Below, in pieces: positions 31,076 to 37,687 of a stretch of DNA of 41,071 bases. The DNA is from Deltaproteobacteria bacterium (GTDB lineage Bacteria > Desulfobacterota > GWC2-55-46 > JAJCZF01), in NCBI GenBank assembly GCA_029262475.1, contig JAJCZG010000029.1:1-41071 (forward strand), written 5' to 3'. Position 1 is the stretch's first letter. Each line of letters opens with the position of its first letter. A program made the translations under genes and the position numbers. Under the pieces are notes generated by a model. That model ran no database searches. It worked only from the letters and a program-made list of their open reading frames with translations, and had not been told where the DNA came from.

Positions 31076-31405
31076 CTACATCCTGAGCGGCAGCTCGAAC
31101 TCCCCCCGCCGCGACTGAGAAACCTTCATGCCGATAAACATCATATCCAGGACCATCTCCATCGCCTTCCTGTCGGCTGCCATGGTCACGCAGAGACCGA
31201 ACTCGTCGGCTATCCTTTGAATCTCCTCTACCGCCTCGTCCTTGTTAGTCGGTTTCAGGATCGTCAATATCTCGTCCATCGCATCCACAGCCTTCTTCTC
31301 CGGCTCCGGCCCCTCGAGTAGCGCCGCCTTCGCCTCTTCACCCGCTTTGTGGAGTTCTCCTGCCCGCTTAAGGTCTATCAGTTCGAATCTCAGCTTCTCA
31401 CTCAT
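31076..31405 (-). CDS. hypothetical helical early protein
   Basis: About 109 aa from ATG 31405, which overlaps the serine recombinase stop (ATGAGTGAG); a longer upstream frame exists but would lie in the recombinase gene. The sequence is helical and acidic (LRFELIDLKRAGELHKAGEE), with a Met-rich C-terminal part (MVLDMMFIGMKV). No motif identified; perhaps an accessory of the recombinase. Confidence 0.55.
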   Translation of the reverse strand: MSEKLRFELIDLKRAGELHKAGEEAKAALLEGPEPEKKAVDAMDEILTILKPTNKDEAVEEIQRIADEFGLCVTMAADRKAMEMVLDMMFIGMKVSQSRRGEFELPLRM

Positions 31406-32099
31406 TAGCCGCCTCCAGCCTCTCTTCGAAGGCCTCGACGACATTCTTTACCGTCTGCGCCGACCACTGCCCGCCCCTCTTCGCGGGGGTCCTCATATTG
31501 TTAAGGTCCGCAGCTATCGCCGAGTAGCCCCCGCCCTCGCCCCGCAGCTCCATAATCACCCGGATAGTATCCTGCTCCGCCTCGTTCTCCACGAGCACAC
31601 CGTCTACCGCGTTCCACCCGTAAGGGGGGTGGTTAAAGACGAGCCCCTGAGCCTTCTTGTGCTGGAGCGCCCCGATCGTCCGCTCGCTTATGAGGTTCCT
31701 CTCCATCTCAGCGCAGGCCGCCATGATAGTGAAGAAGAACTTCCCCATCGCCGACTGCGTGTCTATAGACTCGGTTACGCTGTGAAGCCCTACGCCGAGC
31801 TCTTTCAGGTCCTCGGAGACTCCGAGGGCCTCCTGCGCGTTTCTGAACATCCTGTCCAGCTTGTAGACTATTATCCCGTCTATGTGGCCGTTCTCTGCTG
31901 CGGCCAACGCCATCCTTACGCCCGGCCTCCCGTCTATGCTCTTCGCAGAAAAGCCCTCGTCCCTGACTATCTCCACCAGGTCGAAGTCGTGCAGGTCTGC
32001 ATAGGCCATGATCTTAGCCTTCTGTAGAGACAGGCTCACGCCCTTCTCGGCCTGACCTTCCGTCGACACCCTTATATATCCGAACGCTTTCTTTCTCAT
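31398..32099 (-). CDS. serine recombinase
   Basis: A 233-aa resolvase/invertase-type protein from ATG 32099, which follows GGAGGTCAGGAGAAT. The motif AFGYIRVSTEGQ places the nucleophile at S12; DRMFRNAQEA, GKFFFTIMAACAEMER and NLISERT hold the conserved Arg/Glu pattern. A short C-terminal DNA-binding region (GGYSAIAADLNNMRTPAKRGG) is present; it is shorter than large serine integrases. It could resolve dimers or invert a DNA segment; a substrate site was not located. The extra N-terminal frame from 32228 is repeat-derived. Confidence 0.85.
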   Translation of the reverse strand: MRKKAFGYIRVSTEGQAEKGVSLSLQKAKIMAYADLHDFDLVEIVRDEGFSAKSIDGRPGVRMALAAAENGHIDGIIVYKLDRMFRNAQEALGVSEDLKELGVGLHSVTESIDTQSAMGKFFFTIMAACAEMERNLISERTIGALQHKKAQGLVFNHPPYGWNAVDGVLVENEAEQDTIRVIMELRGEGGGYSAIAADLNNMRTPAKRGGQWSAQTVKNVVEAFEERLEAANE

Positions 32100-32150
32100 A
32101 TTCTCCTGACCTCCTTTAACCCCTTCGCCCCGTGCCGGTCTCCCCTGTGT

Positions 32151-32187
32151 CTCCCTCTCCCCCTGTGGGAGAGGGTTGGGTGAGGGG
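32151..32187. repeat. REP-like palindromic repeat
   Basis: A 9-bp perfect stem (CCCTCTCCC at 32153-32161 with GGGAGAGGG at 32167-32175) and the tail GGGTTGGGTGAGG, resembling the ubiquitous dispersed palindromic repeat found between genes in many proteobacteria. It lies in the gap upstream of the serine recombinase and appears to be an insertion, not part of the phage core. Confidence 0.6.
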
Positions 32188-32234
32188 TCCTTGCACGGAG
32201 CCCCGGGGCGGATAGAATGAAGGGACAAAGCGGC

Positions 32235-32486
32235 TCACTTCGCCCTTCCTTCTTGGGGCCGGAGGAGGGGTTGGACTCCTTCGGCCTCGGGAACCGCCTG
32301 GCAACATGGATTCACTGGGCGGTCCAATACGCCATCGTCGGCGCGTGTTGTCGGCAGGGTCGTCGCCGGCAAACTCTCTTCATCTCTCTCTTTAATCCAC
32401 CTGCCCATCGTCGCAACGTACTGGCCGGTGTGCTCCCCGTCGAAGAGGCCGTGTATCAATTCCCTGCACTCCTCGACCTGCCCCAT
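32235..32486 (-). CDS. hypothetical early protein with atypical C-terminal half
   Basis: 83 aa from ATG 32486, which overlaps the excisionase stop. The first 40 residues (MGQVEECRELIHGLFDGEHT) look like a normal small helical protein; the rest (PVNPCCQAVPEAEGVQPLL) is Pro/Arg-rich and may be read-through into repeat-like DNA. The protein may be truncated or extended by the nearby repeat. Confidence 0.45.
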   Translation of the reverse strand: MGQVEECRELIHGLFDGEHTGQYVATMGRWIKERDEESLPATTLPTTRADDGVLDRPVNPCCQAVPEAEGVQPLLRPQEGRAK

Positions 32487-32698
32487 CACCCCACCCTCCT
32501 GACGCTTGACCGTTTGAGGCTTGGCCTCCGTTCGACCTTCATTATCCTCACAAAGTTCTCCAGCTCCGAGACCTTGAACTTCGGCCTCCCGCTGAGTCGA
32601 TAATGGGGCACCTTCTTCGCCTGCACCCACTTCCGGAGCGTTGCCGGCGCGCACCCCAGCAGCTCGGCCGCCTCTTTTAAAGTAATAAGCTTCTCCAT
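32486..32698 (-). CDS. excisionase-like HTH protein
   Basis: 70 aa starting MEKLITLKEAAELLGCAPAT, the MerR/HTH-17 excisionase pattern (T-x-x-E-A-A-x-L-L-x-x-x-x-x-T-L-R-K-W), followed by a basic tail. Such proteins bind near att sites and steer excision. The start at 32698 overlaps the stop of the regulator gene (TAATG). It is some 8 kb from the integrase, so a regulator role in the early operon is also possible. Confidence 0.8.
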   Translation of the reverse strand: MEKLITLKEAAELLGCAPATLRKWVQAKKVPHYRLSGRPKFKVSELENFVRIMKVERRPSLKRSSVRRVG

Positions 32699-33195
32699 TA
32701 CCTCACCATCTCTTCCAGCCGCGCCATTAAAGCTGCCCCGGCATGCAGGTCCTCGCGAAATTCGCGATAAATTTCCTTGTACTCGCCCTCCTTGAGACGC
32801 CCGTCCTTCAACCCCTCGCTTATCTTCTTCGAAGTCTCGCCGAACTCCTGCGTCCACTTGAGTATCGCCTGCACCAGCTCCTCGTCCGTAGTCGAGGTCG
32901 CAGGCATCATCACCGGCGGCATAAAGCCGAAGCGCGCGCACAACCACTCAATGGGCAGGTATGCCCTGCCCTCGTCTATTAACTTAATTGTCTCGATGAT
33001 CTTTGCTATGCGGTCTAGCGGGTTGGTAGACCCCGACTGATCGGGGTTGTCGTGCGTGGAGGGTGGTTCCTTGAACTTACGGACGTAAGGGGCGCTCAGG
33101 CCCATCGCCCTGGCCACCCTCTCTGTATCGCGCCTGATGCTCTCTTCCAGTACCTCGAAGCTCTCAAGCTGCCTTAACTCTTCGTGTTTCTCCAT
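32698..33195 (-). CDS. CII/CP76-like early regulator
   Basis: About 165 aa from ATG 33195 (ribosome site GGTGGAG); a GTG 5 codons earlier is an alternative. RVARAMGLSAPYVRKFKEPP (about 28-47) and the SGSTNPLDRIAKIIETIKLI core resemble the phage CP76/CII-like regulators, which bind promoters and shift the lysis-lysogeny balance. It heads the early minus operon. No peptidase domain is present. Confidence 0.65.
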   Translation of the reverse strand: MEKHEELRQLESFEVLEESIRRDTERVARAMGLSAPYVRKFKEPPSTHDNPDQSGSTNPLDRIAKIIETIKLIDEGRAYLPIEWLCARFGFMPPVMMPATSTTDEELVQAILKWTQEFGETSKKISEGLKDGRLKEGEYKEIYREFREDLHAGAALMARLEEMVR

Positions 33196-33259
33196 GCTAT
33201 CGTTCTCCACCCAAACGATTCTTGCGGGCCTGTTGCCGCCACGCTACAATGAGATTAGG

Positions 33260-33288
33260 TTGACCCTCTTAACTCCGCGTGATAAACT
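33260..33288 (+). promoter_or_regulatory. promoter of the 82-aa gene
   Basis: TTGACC (33260-33265), 17 bases, TAAACT (33283-33288) on the plus strand. It lies upstream of the well-formed ribosome site of the 33437 gene. Confidence 0.5.
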
Positions 33289-33436
33289 TTTTACAAAGCT
33301 ACAGACAACCCCGCTCCACACACCCATGCTTCACGGGGTTCGTCTGTCTTGGCCGGGACTGATGATATGCTTGGAGAGCGATACCGCCCGGGCTCAAGCT
33401 GTTTATGGTCTTTTTCATTCATAAAGGAGGTTCCCT

Positions 33437-33685
33437 GTGTCAGTCGAAATCGATATCGAGTCTCTATCTCCAATGGAAAAAATTCAGCTTGAGTTCTACC
33501 TCCAGGTGCTTTCTCATCTCTCCGCATCCAATGACATGATTGATGAGATACATGCCAAGCTTCACGGCGATGAGGATAAAGAACCCTCCGAGAGGAAGCT
33601 TGCCCTCGCTGAGCAGATTAAGGTCTATGACGACTACTGGCCTGACGAGTTATTAAAACTCAAGCTACTCTCAAAGCTGTCTTAG
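33437..33685 (+). CDS. small helical plus-strand protein
   Basis: 82 aa starting at GTG 33437 after AAAGGAGGT. The sequence is acidic and helical (MSVEIDIESLSPMEKIQLEF, SKLS end). It is convergent with, and overlaps by 4 bases, the minus gene at 33682, so the two may interfere. It may be an antirepressor or lysogeny-control protein; not identified. Confidence 0.6.
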   Translation: MSVEIDIESLSPMEKIQLEFYLQVLSHLSASNDMIDEIHAKLHGDEDKEPSERKLALAEQIKVYDDYWPDELLKLKLLSKLS

Positions 33686-33987
33686 TCAGTGGGAGTCCGA
33701 ACCTTAACGGCGCTATTAGCCAGCATAGAGAAAAAATCTATGCGGCCACGCTTAAAAACGCCTTTTACTTCTTTAAGCGCCTCGATGGCTTCATGGACGG
33801 CTATTTGGGCCTCAGTAATCTTCGTGAGCCATTTATCGCGAGACGCCTCTTCTTCTTCGAGGCAGGGCCTCGATATTCTCTTCCCGGCATCATCCGGGGG
33901 TAGAAAACTGGCCTTATAATATTTGGCATTCAGGTCGTCCTGTATTGCCTGTAGTTGTGAAATTTGATATCTGATATCCATGTGCAT
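33682..33987 (-). CDS. coiled-coil early protein divergent from the repressor
   Basis: A 101-aa protein starting MHMDIRYQISQLQAIQD; nearly all helical, with coiled-coil periodicity (EAQIAVHEAIEALKEV). ATG 33987 is preceded by AAAGGAGAGCG. It is the first gene after the repressor operator on the minus side, where a Cro-like gene usually lies, but no helix-turn-helix is visible. Confidence 0.65.
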   Translation of the reverse strand: MHMDIRYQISQLQAIQDDLNAKYYKASFLPPDDAGKRISRPCLEEEEASRDKWLTKITEAQIAVHEAIEALKEVKGVFKRGRIDFFSMLANSAVKVRTPTD

Positions 33988-34009
33988 CGCTCTCCTTTCG
34001 ATGTGCTGA

Positions 34010-34058
34010 TGAATATATTATTATGCATAAACTGAATATATGTCAAGGTAAATATTCA
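34010..34058. promoter_or_regulatory. operator repeats between the repressor and early genes
   Basis: TGAATATAT occurs at 34010-34018 and 34033-34041 in direct repeat 23 bp apart, and its inverse AATATTCA at 34051-34058. They overlap the minus-strand early promoter (TTGACA 34046-34041, 18 bases, AATAAT 34022-34017). Repressor binding would shut this promoter. Confidence 0.65.
34017..34046 (-). promoter_or_regulatory. early promoter divergent from the repressor
   Basis: Minus-strand TTGACA (34046-34041), 18 bases, AATAAT (34022-34017). It reads leftwards into the 33987 gene and probably the early operon. Confidence 0.65.
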
Positions 34059-34062
34059 TAAA

Positions 34063-34632
34063 ATGAATAGAAATCTTACACCTAATCATTATAAAGACGC
34101 TGGGAAGCGTGTTGAGCTATTACGAGGCAAGCTCAATCAGACTGAATTTGCTAGTCTTTTTGAAGCCACACAGTCTGACATCAGTAGGATCGAAAACGGT
34201 AGCCTGAAAAAGCCTAACATTGACCTTTTAAGCAGAATTTGCATATATTATGGCAGGAATTTAGACTGGGCCTTCTACGGTGAAGGTGGCGAAGCTGAAG
34301 AAATATCCTACGCCGTCCCTGACGACTCAGGCCATGCAAGGACAGCAGAGGAGGCCGTATCGGCCTCCTACGGAGATCTCCGCGCCGAAGAAAAGGAATA
34401 CCTGGCAAAGCTCCTCTTGATCTTTCGGACAAAGGACAGGGGCACCAGGAGCGCAATAACGCAGAATATAGACACCTTCCTCAGGGTCCCGTCCAAAGAC
34501 GAATGTAAAGACGGGGATAACTGCGGGGAGGATAGCAAGCCTCCGGACGCAAAAGACGGAGGCAAGAGTACTCTACCAAAAAAAAGCGGCCCCAACTCGG
34601 ATTCACCCACCAAAGAAACAAAGGCCGTATAA
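34063..34632 (+). CDS. XRE-family prophage repressor
   Basis: A 189-aa protein. Residues about 10-70 form an XRE helix-turn-helix (RVELLRGKLNQTEFASLFEA; then QSDISRIENGSLKKPNIDLL). The C-terminal third is hydrophilic (KDECKDGDNCGEDSKPPD), with no LexA-type self-cleavage motif seen, so induction may work through an antirepressor. The ATG follows an AAGG 14 bases upstream, close to the operator repeats, suggesting autoregulation and a short leader. It is the likely CI. Confidence 0.75.
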   Translation: MNRNLTPNHYKDAGKRVELLRGKLNQTEFASLFEATQSDISRIENGSLKKPNIDLLSRICIYYGRNLDWAFYGEGGEAEEISYAVPDDSGHARTAEEAVSASYGDLRAEEKEYLAKLLLIFRTKDRGTRSAITQNIDTFLRVPSKDECKDGDNCGEDSKPPDAKDGGKSTLPKKSGPNSDSPTKETKAV

Positions 34633-34719
34633 TAAAGCTCTGCTTCTCCTGCAGACAGACGGACCGATGCCGCTGCCTGCAACGACAAATGGAGCTCTTC
34701 TAACCATACGGAGGCAAAT

Positions 34720-35298
34720 ATGGCCAGAATACTACTTTTCTTTTTTCTTTTATTATTCCCTGTATCAACCTGCGCCTCTAGTGCAGCTCCTGTATTGAGC
34801 AAGGTGATATTTGGAGCACAGCTCGGCGAAAGCACTCAACAGCTTGAAAAGCGGTGCGAGGAGGCGGGAAAAGAACTGGATAAAGATGGACTAAAATTCG
34901 CAGACCCCGACATGCCAAGTAAGATTTTTAGAATCCAAGGCGCCCTGAACGGGAATGCTTCTATTGACAAAACACATTTCTATTTATACAAAAATATGAT
35001 TTATACAATATCGGTCTACTTCAAGGACTCTTCCTTAAAAAACTACAATACCATTAAGTATTCTTTAGCACGGAAATATGGAGATAATTATGCCAAGGCG
35101 TCAGAATCGAAAGAGCGGAGGTCTATATTTAATACAAAAATCAATAAGGACTATGTCATTATTGTCTTAGACAGGGAAGAAGTATATGGTTCAGGTAACG
35201 ATATATTAATGTTGACCTATGAGTACGTTTCTCTATCCACAATGGTTGACGATGAACATGAGAAGCGGAAACTACATAAAATAGAAGACGACCTGTAA
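34720..35298 (+). CDS. exported hypothetical protein
   Basis: A 192-aa protein with a hydrophobic signal peptide (MARILLFFFLLLFPVSTCAS, residues 1-20). The VSTC could be an imperfect lipobox, but Thr at -1 makes normal lipoprotein processing uncertain. The mature part is a soluble alpha/beta domain. More A+T-rich than the phage core; it is probable lysogenic-conversion cargo. No family recognised. Confidence 0.65.
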   Translation: MARILLFFFLLLFPVSTCASSAAPVLSKVIFGAQLGESTQQLEKRCEEAGKELDKDGLKFADPDMPSKIFRIQGALNGNASIDKTHFYLYKNMIYTISVYFKDSSLKNYNTIKYSLARKYGDNYAKASESKERRSIFNTKINKDYVIIVLDREEVYGSGNDILMLTYEYVSLSTMVDDEHEKRKLHKIEDDL

Positions 35299-35339
35299 TC
35301 CTCTGAAACAGAGAAAATATAGCAATAGAAAGGCCTCTT

Positions 35340-35534
35340 ATGAAAAAAATTATATGCCCCAACCCTAAATGTGACTTCACTGGCAAACCGAGCAAAAAAG
35401 CCAGGGGTAGCACGCTGGTGGGTTTAATCTTGTGCCTCTTTTTCCTGCTGCCCGGGATAATCTATTTTATTTTTAAGAGCGGTTACCGGTATTACTGTCC
35501 GAATTGTGGAATACAGGTAGGCAATCAAAATTAA
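35340..35534 (+). CDS. zinc-ribbon membrane protein
   Basis: 64 aa: CPNPKCDFTG near the start, one membrane segment (VGLILCLFFLLPGIIYFIF, about 27-45), then YYCPNCGIQVGN. The two Cys pairs (C6, C11 and C53, C56) would meet on the cytoplasmic side of the membrane if the segment is a hairpin. This is a known layout for small stress or envelope proteins; the exact role is unknown. Confidence 0.65.
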   Translation: MKKIICPNPKCDFTGKPSKKARGSTLVGLILCLFFLLPGIIYFIFKSGYRYYCPNCGIQVGNQN

Positions 35535-35553
35535 TATAAGCGTCATAACCCTA

Positions 35554-35883
35554 TTGATACTCATCCCCCTCACCGCCTGGGCGGGGCATAAGCATCCCGA
35601 GCGTTACTACCAGGAGAGATGGTGCAATGAGGCCGAGGGAGTGATGGAGTACGTCCTGCCGGACAGATCGCGCGTAGACTGCCTTACGGATGAATATGCC
35701 GTGGAGGTAGACTTCGCACCGAAGTGGGCCGAGGCCATAGGGCAGGCTAAATATTATTCAAAAATGACAGGCCGCAAGCCCGGCATAGTGTTGATACTGG
35801 AAGAAGAGAAAGACCAACGCTACCTCGACCGCCTCAACCGCGCCATCGATGGCGAAGGGTTTACGATCTGGACGGTGAAGTAA
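35554..35883 (+). CDS. exported protein resembling PDDEXK nuclease
   Basis: 109 aa from TTG 35554. A signal-like start (ILIPLTAWAG) is followed by a compact domain: CNEAEGVMEYVLPDRSRVDC, LTDEYAVEVDFAPKWAEAIGQ, YYSKMTGRKPGIVLI. The D ... ExD and Q-x-x-Y spacing resembles a PDDEXK nuclease core with the Lys changed to Asp. The frame is open upstream through KINISVITL, which would complete the signal peptide, so the true start may be a rare ATT or ATC codon. Activity is uncertain. Confidence 0.55.
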   Translation: MILIPLTAWAGHKHPERYYQERWCNEAEGVMEYVLPDRSRVDCLTDEYAVEVDFAPKWAEAIGQAKYYSKMTGRKPGIVLILEEEKDQRYLDRLNRAIDGEGFTIWTVK

Positions 35884-35898
35884 AGCGGGTGACCTGAG

Positions 35899-36054
35899 CC
35901 CCGGAAAAAGAAGGCCCGGGGGCCGCGTCAAGGGCATTCACCCCCGACGACGAAGCAGCAAACGAAAAGTAACCTGCCTTAAATGCTACAGGTGGGGTTC
36001 GTGCGCCTGCTTCTGCCAGGTGGAGATGTCTTCGGGGAGAGGGAATGTTAAATA
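35899..36054 (+). CDS. possible Cys-rich short ORF without normal start
   Basis: A frame open from a CTG (35899) to TAA, encoding a basic stretch and CLKCYRWGSCACFCQVE, a striking five-cysteine block. No ATG, GTG or TTG in frame was found and no good ribosome site. It may be a decayed gene, an unusual start, or chance. Listed because the Cys spacing looks non-random. Confidence 0.2.
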
Positions 36055-36069
36055 ATTAGGGCAGTATAA

Positions 36070-36480
36070 ATGACCGATTTTTTGAGCCCGGAACAACGCA
36101 GCAAGCTGATGTCTCGTGTAAGAAGAAAGGACACTAACATTGAAAAAATCGTCCGCTCCGAACTTCATAAACGAGGCTTCAGATTCAGAAAACATGTCAA
36201 ATATCTTCCAGGCACCCCAGACTTGGTCTTTACTCGTATCAAGATAGCGGTCTTCCTGGATGGCGATTTCTGGCACGGCTATAGATTGCCGAAGTGGGAA
36301 CATAAACTTCAGTACTTCTGGAAGGATAAAATAAGGAAGAATAGAGAGCGTGACCAAAAGAATTTCAGAAAACTTCGTAGGATGGACTGGAAAGTCATAA
36401 GGATATGGCAACACGAAATTGAAAAAGATCTAGACTCTTGCGTTGAAAGAATCATTTCTGCTATCAACGAGAGAGTGTAG
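36070..36480 (+). CDS. vsr: Vsr-family DNA mismatch endonuclease
   Basis: A 136-aa Vsr fold. The conserved MSRVRRKDTNIEKIVRSELH start, PGTPDLVF (D51) and DGDFWHGYRLP (H69) match Vsr enzymes. Aligned with E. coli Vsr, D51 and H69 are kept, H64 is Asp (D64), and the zinc ligands C66, H71, C73 and C117 are replaced (D66, Y71, L73, and no Cys in the IWQHEIE segment). It may not need zinc. Vsr cuts near T-G mismatches from deaminated methyl-C and normally travels with a C5 methyltransferase, as here. Confidence 0.85.
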   Translation: MTDFLSPEQRSKLMSRVRRKDTNIEKIVRSELHKRGFRFRKHVKYLPGTPDLVFTRIKIAVFLDGDFWHGYRLPKWEHKLQYFWKDKIRKNRERDQKNFRKLRRMDWKVIRIWQHEIEKDLDSCVERIISAINERV

Positions 36481-36644
36481 ACCGGTCAAATATCTTGCTT
36501 CCCGAATAGCTATGCATGCGTTACAATAAAACTCACGGAGCATGAGTGGAGTGTCCGAGTTAGCCCCTCTCATGGTTGGCATAGAAAAACATAAAAGAAC
36601 CGGCTAGTTAACTCAATCTATTGCAAACTAATACAAGTGTGACT

Positions 36645-37685
36645 ATGTCAAAAAACATTAAAGCGATCGACTTTTTCTGTGGTGCTGGCGGCTTAACTCG
36701 TGGGTTGTTGAACTCTGGTATCGAAGTTTTAGCAGGGGTCGATAACGACGAAGGTCTTCGTACCACCTATGAGACGAACAATGCGCCTTCCAAGTTTCTC
36801 TGTGAAGATATCAATGAAATTGACATCCTGTCGTTACGTAAAGAGTTAAGCGTTTCAGATAAAGACTTCGTTCTTTATGCCGCATGTACGCCATGCCAGC
36901 CTTTCTCCACACTCAATCGGATGGAAGGCAAGGATGAACGTAAATATTTATTGTTATCTTTTGCTGAGCTTGTCAGGCAGGCGCCACCCGACTTCTTGAT
37001 TGTAGAGAATGTCCCAGGCTTGAACAATGCTTACGGGAAAGAAATTTATGAAGAGTTTATCGATACGATTTCAGAGAGTGGCTTCAATGACATTTTCGCC
37101 GACTTCCTTGACGTTAAAGACTACGGCGTACCTCAAAGAAGGAAAAGATTTATTCTACTAAGCAGTAGACACGGCAAAATATCTCCACCAAAGGTAAGCG
37201 ACAAAGTATCAACCGTCGCCGATTACATTAAGAAATATCATCCTATCAAACATGGTGAATCGTCCAAGAGAATAGTTAACCATGTTGCAAGGAAACTACA
37301 ACCGCACCACCTGAAAATAGTGAAAGCAGTTCCCAAGAACGGTGGCAGCCGTAGCGACATTAAAGATACCTCTATTTTATTGAAATGCCACCAGAAAAAA
37401 CCAAAAGTACATAAAGATGTCTTTGGAAGAATGGCATGGGACTTACCCGCGCCAACATTGACTTGCCGATGCACGGATATATACTGTGGACGATTCATTC
37501 ATCCGACTCAAGACAGAGGTATATCTTTACGTGAGGCTGCCGCCATACAGACTTTTCCTGACGATTATGAGTTTTTCGGAAAATTTATTCATATCGCTCG
37601 ACAAATAGGCAATGCGGTACCCGTGAAATTTGCTCAAAGACTCGGTGAGACTATAGTCTCTTCATATGCAAATAAAGGAATTTGA
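36645..37685 (+). CDS. dcm: DNA (cytosine-5) methyltransferase
   Basis: 346 aa from ATG 36645; an earlier TTG adds 8 residues without a ribosome site. Motif I DFFCGAGGLTRG (9-20), motif IV CTPCQPFS with catalytic C84, motif VI FLIVENVPG (E121), motif VIII VPQRRKRF, a target domain of about 110 residues (185-300), motif IX REAAAIQTFP and motif X QIGNAVPV are all present. It methylates cytosine C5 at an unknown target. It lies between the Vsr gene and the GHKL-nuclease gene on one strand. Confidence 0.9.
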   Translation: MSKNIKAIDFFCGAGGLTRGLLNSGIEVLAGVDNDEGLRTTYETNNAPSKFLCEDINEIDILSLRKELSVSDKDFVLYAACTPCQPFSTLNRMEGKDERKYLLLSFAELVRQAPPDFLIVENVPGLNNAYGKEIYEEFIDTISESGFNDIFADFLDVKDYGVPQRRKRFILLSSRHGKISPPKVSDKVSTVADYIKKYHPIKHGESSKRIVNHVARKLQPHHLKIVKAVPKNGGSRSDIKDTSILLKCHQKKPKVHKDVFGRMAWDLPAPTLTCRCTDIYCGRFIHPTQDRGISLREAAAIQTFPDDYEFFGKFIHIARQIGNAVPVKFAQRLGETIVSSYANKGI

Positions 37686-37687
37686 TC

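Noticed and set aside
32116-32307. Minus-strand frame across the dispersed repeat (PSPTGGEGD-like)
   Set aside because: Its composition is that of a translated palindromic repeat; the serine recombinase has a better start at 32099.
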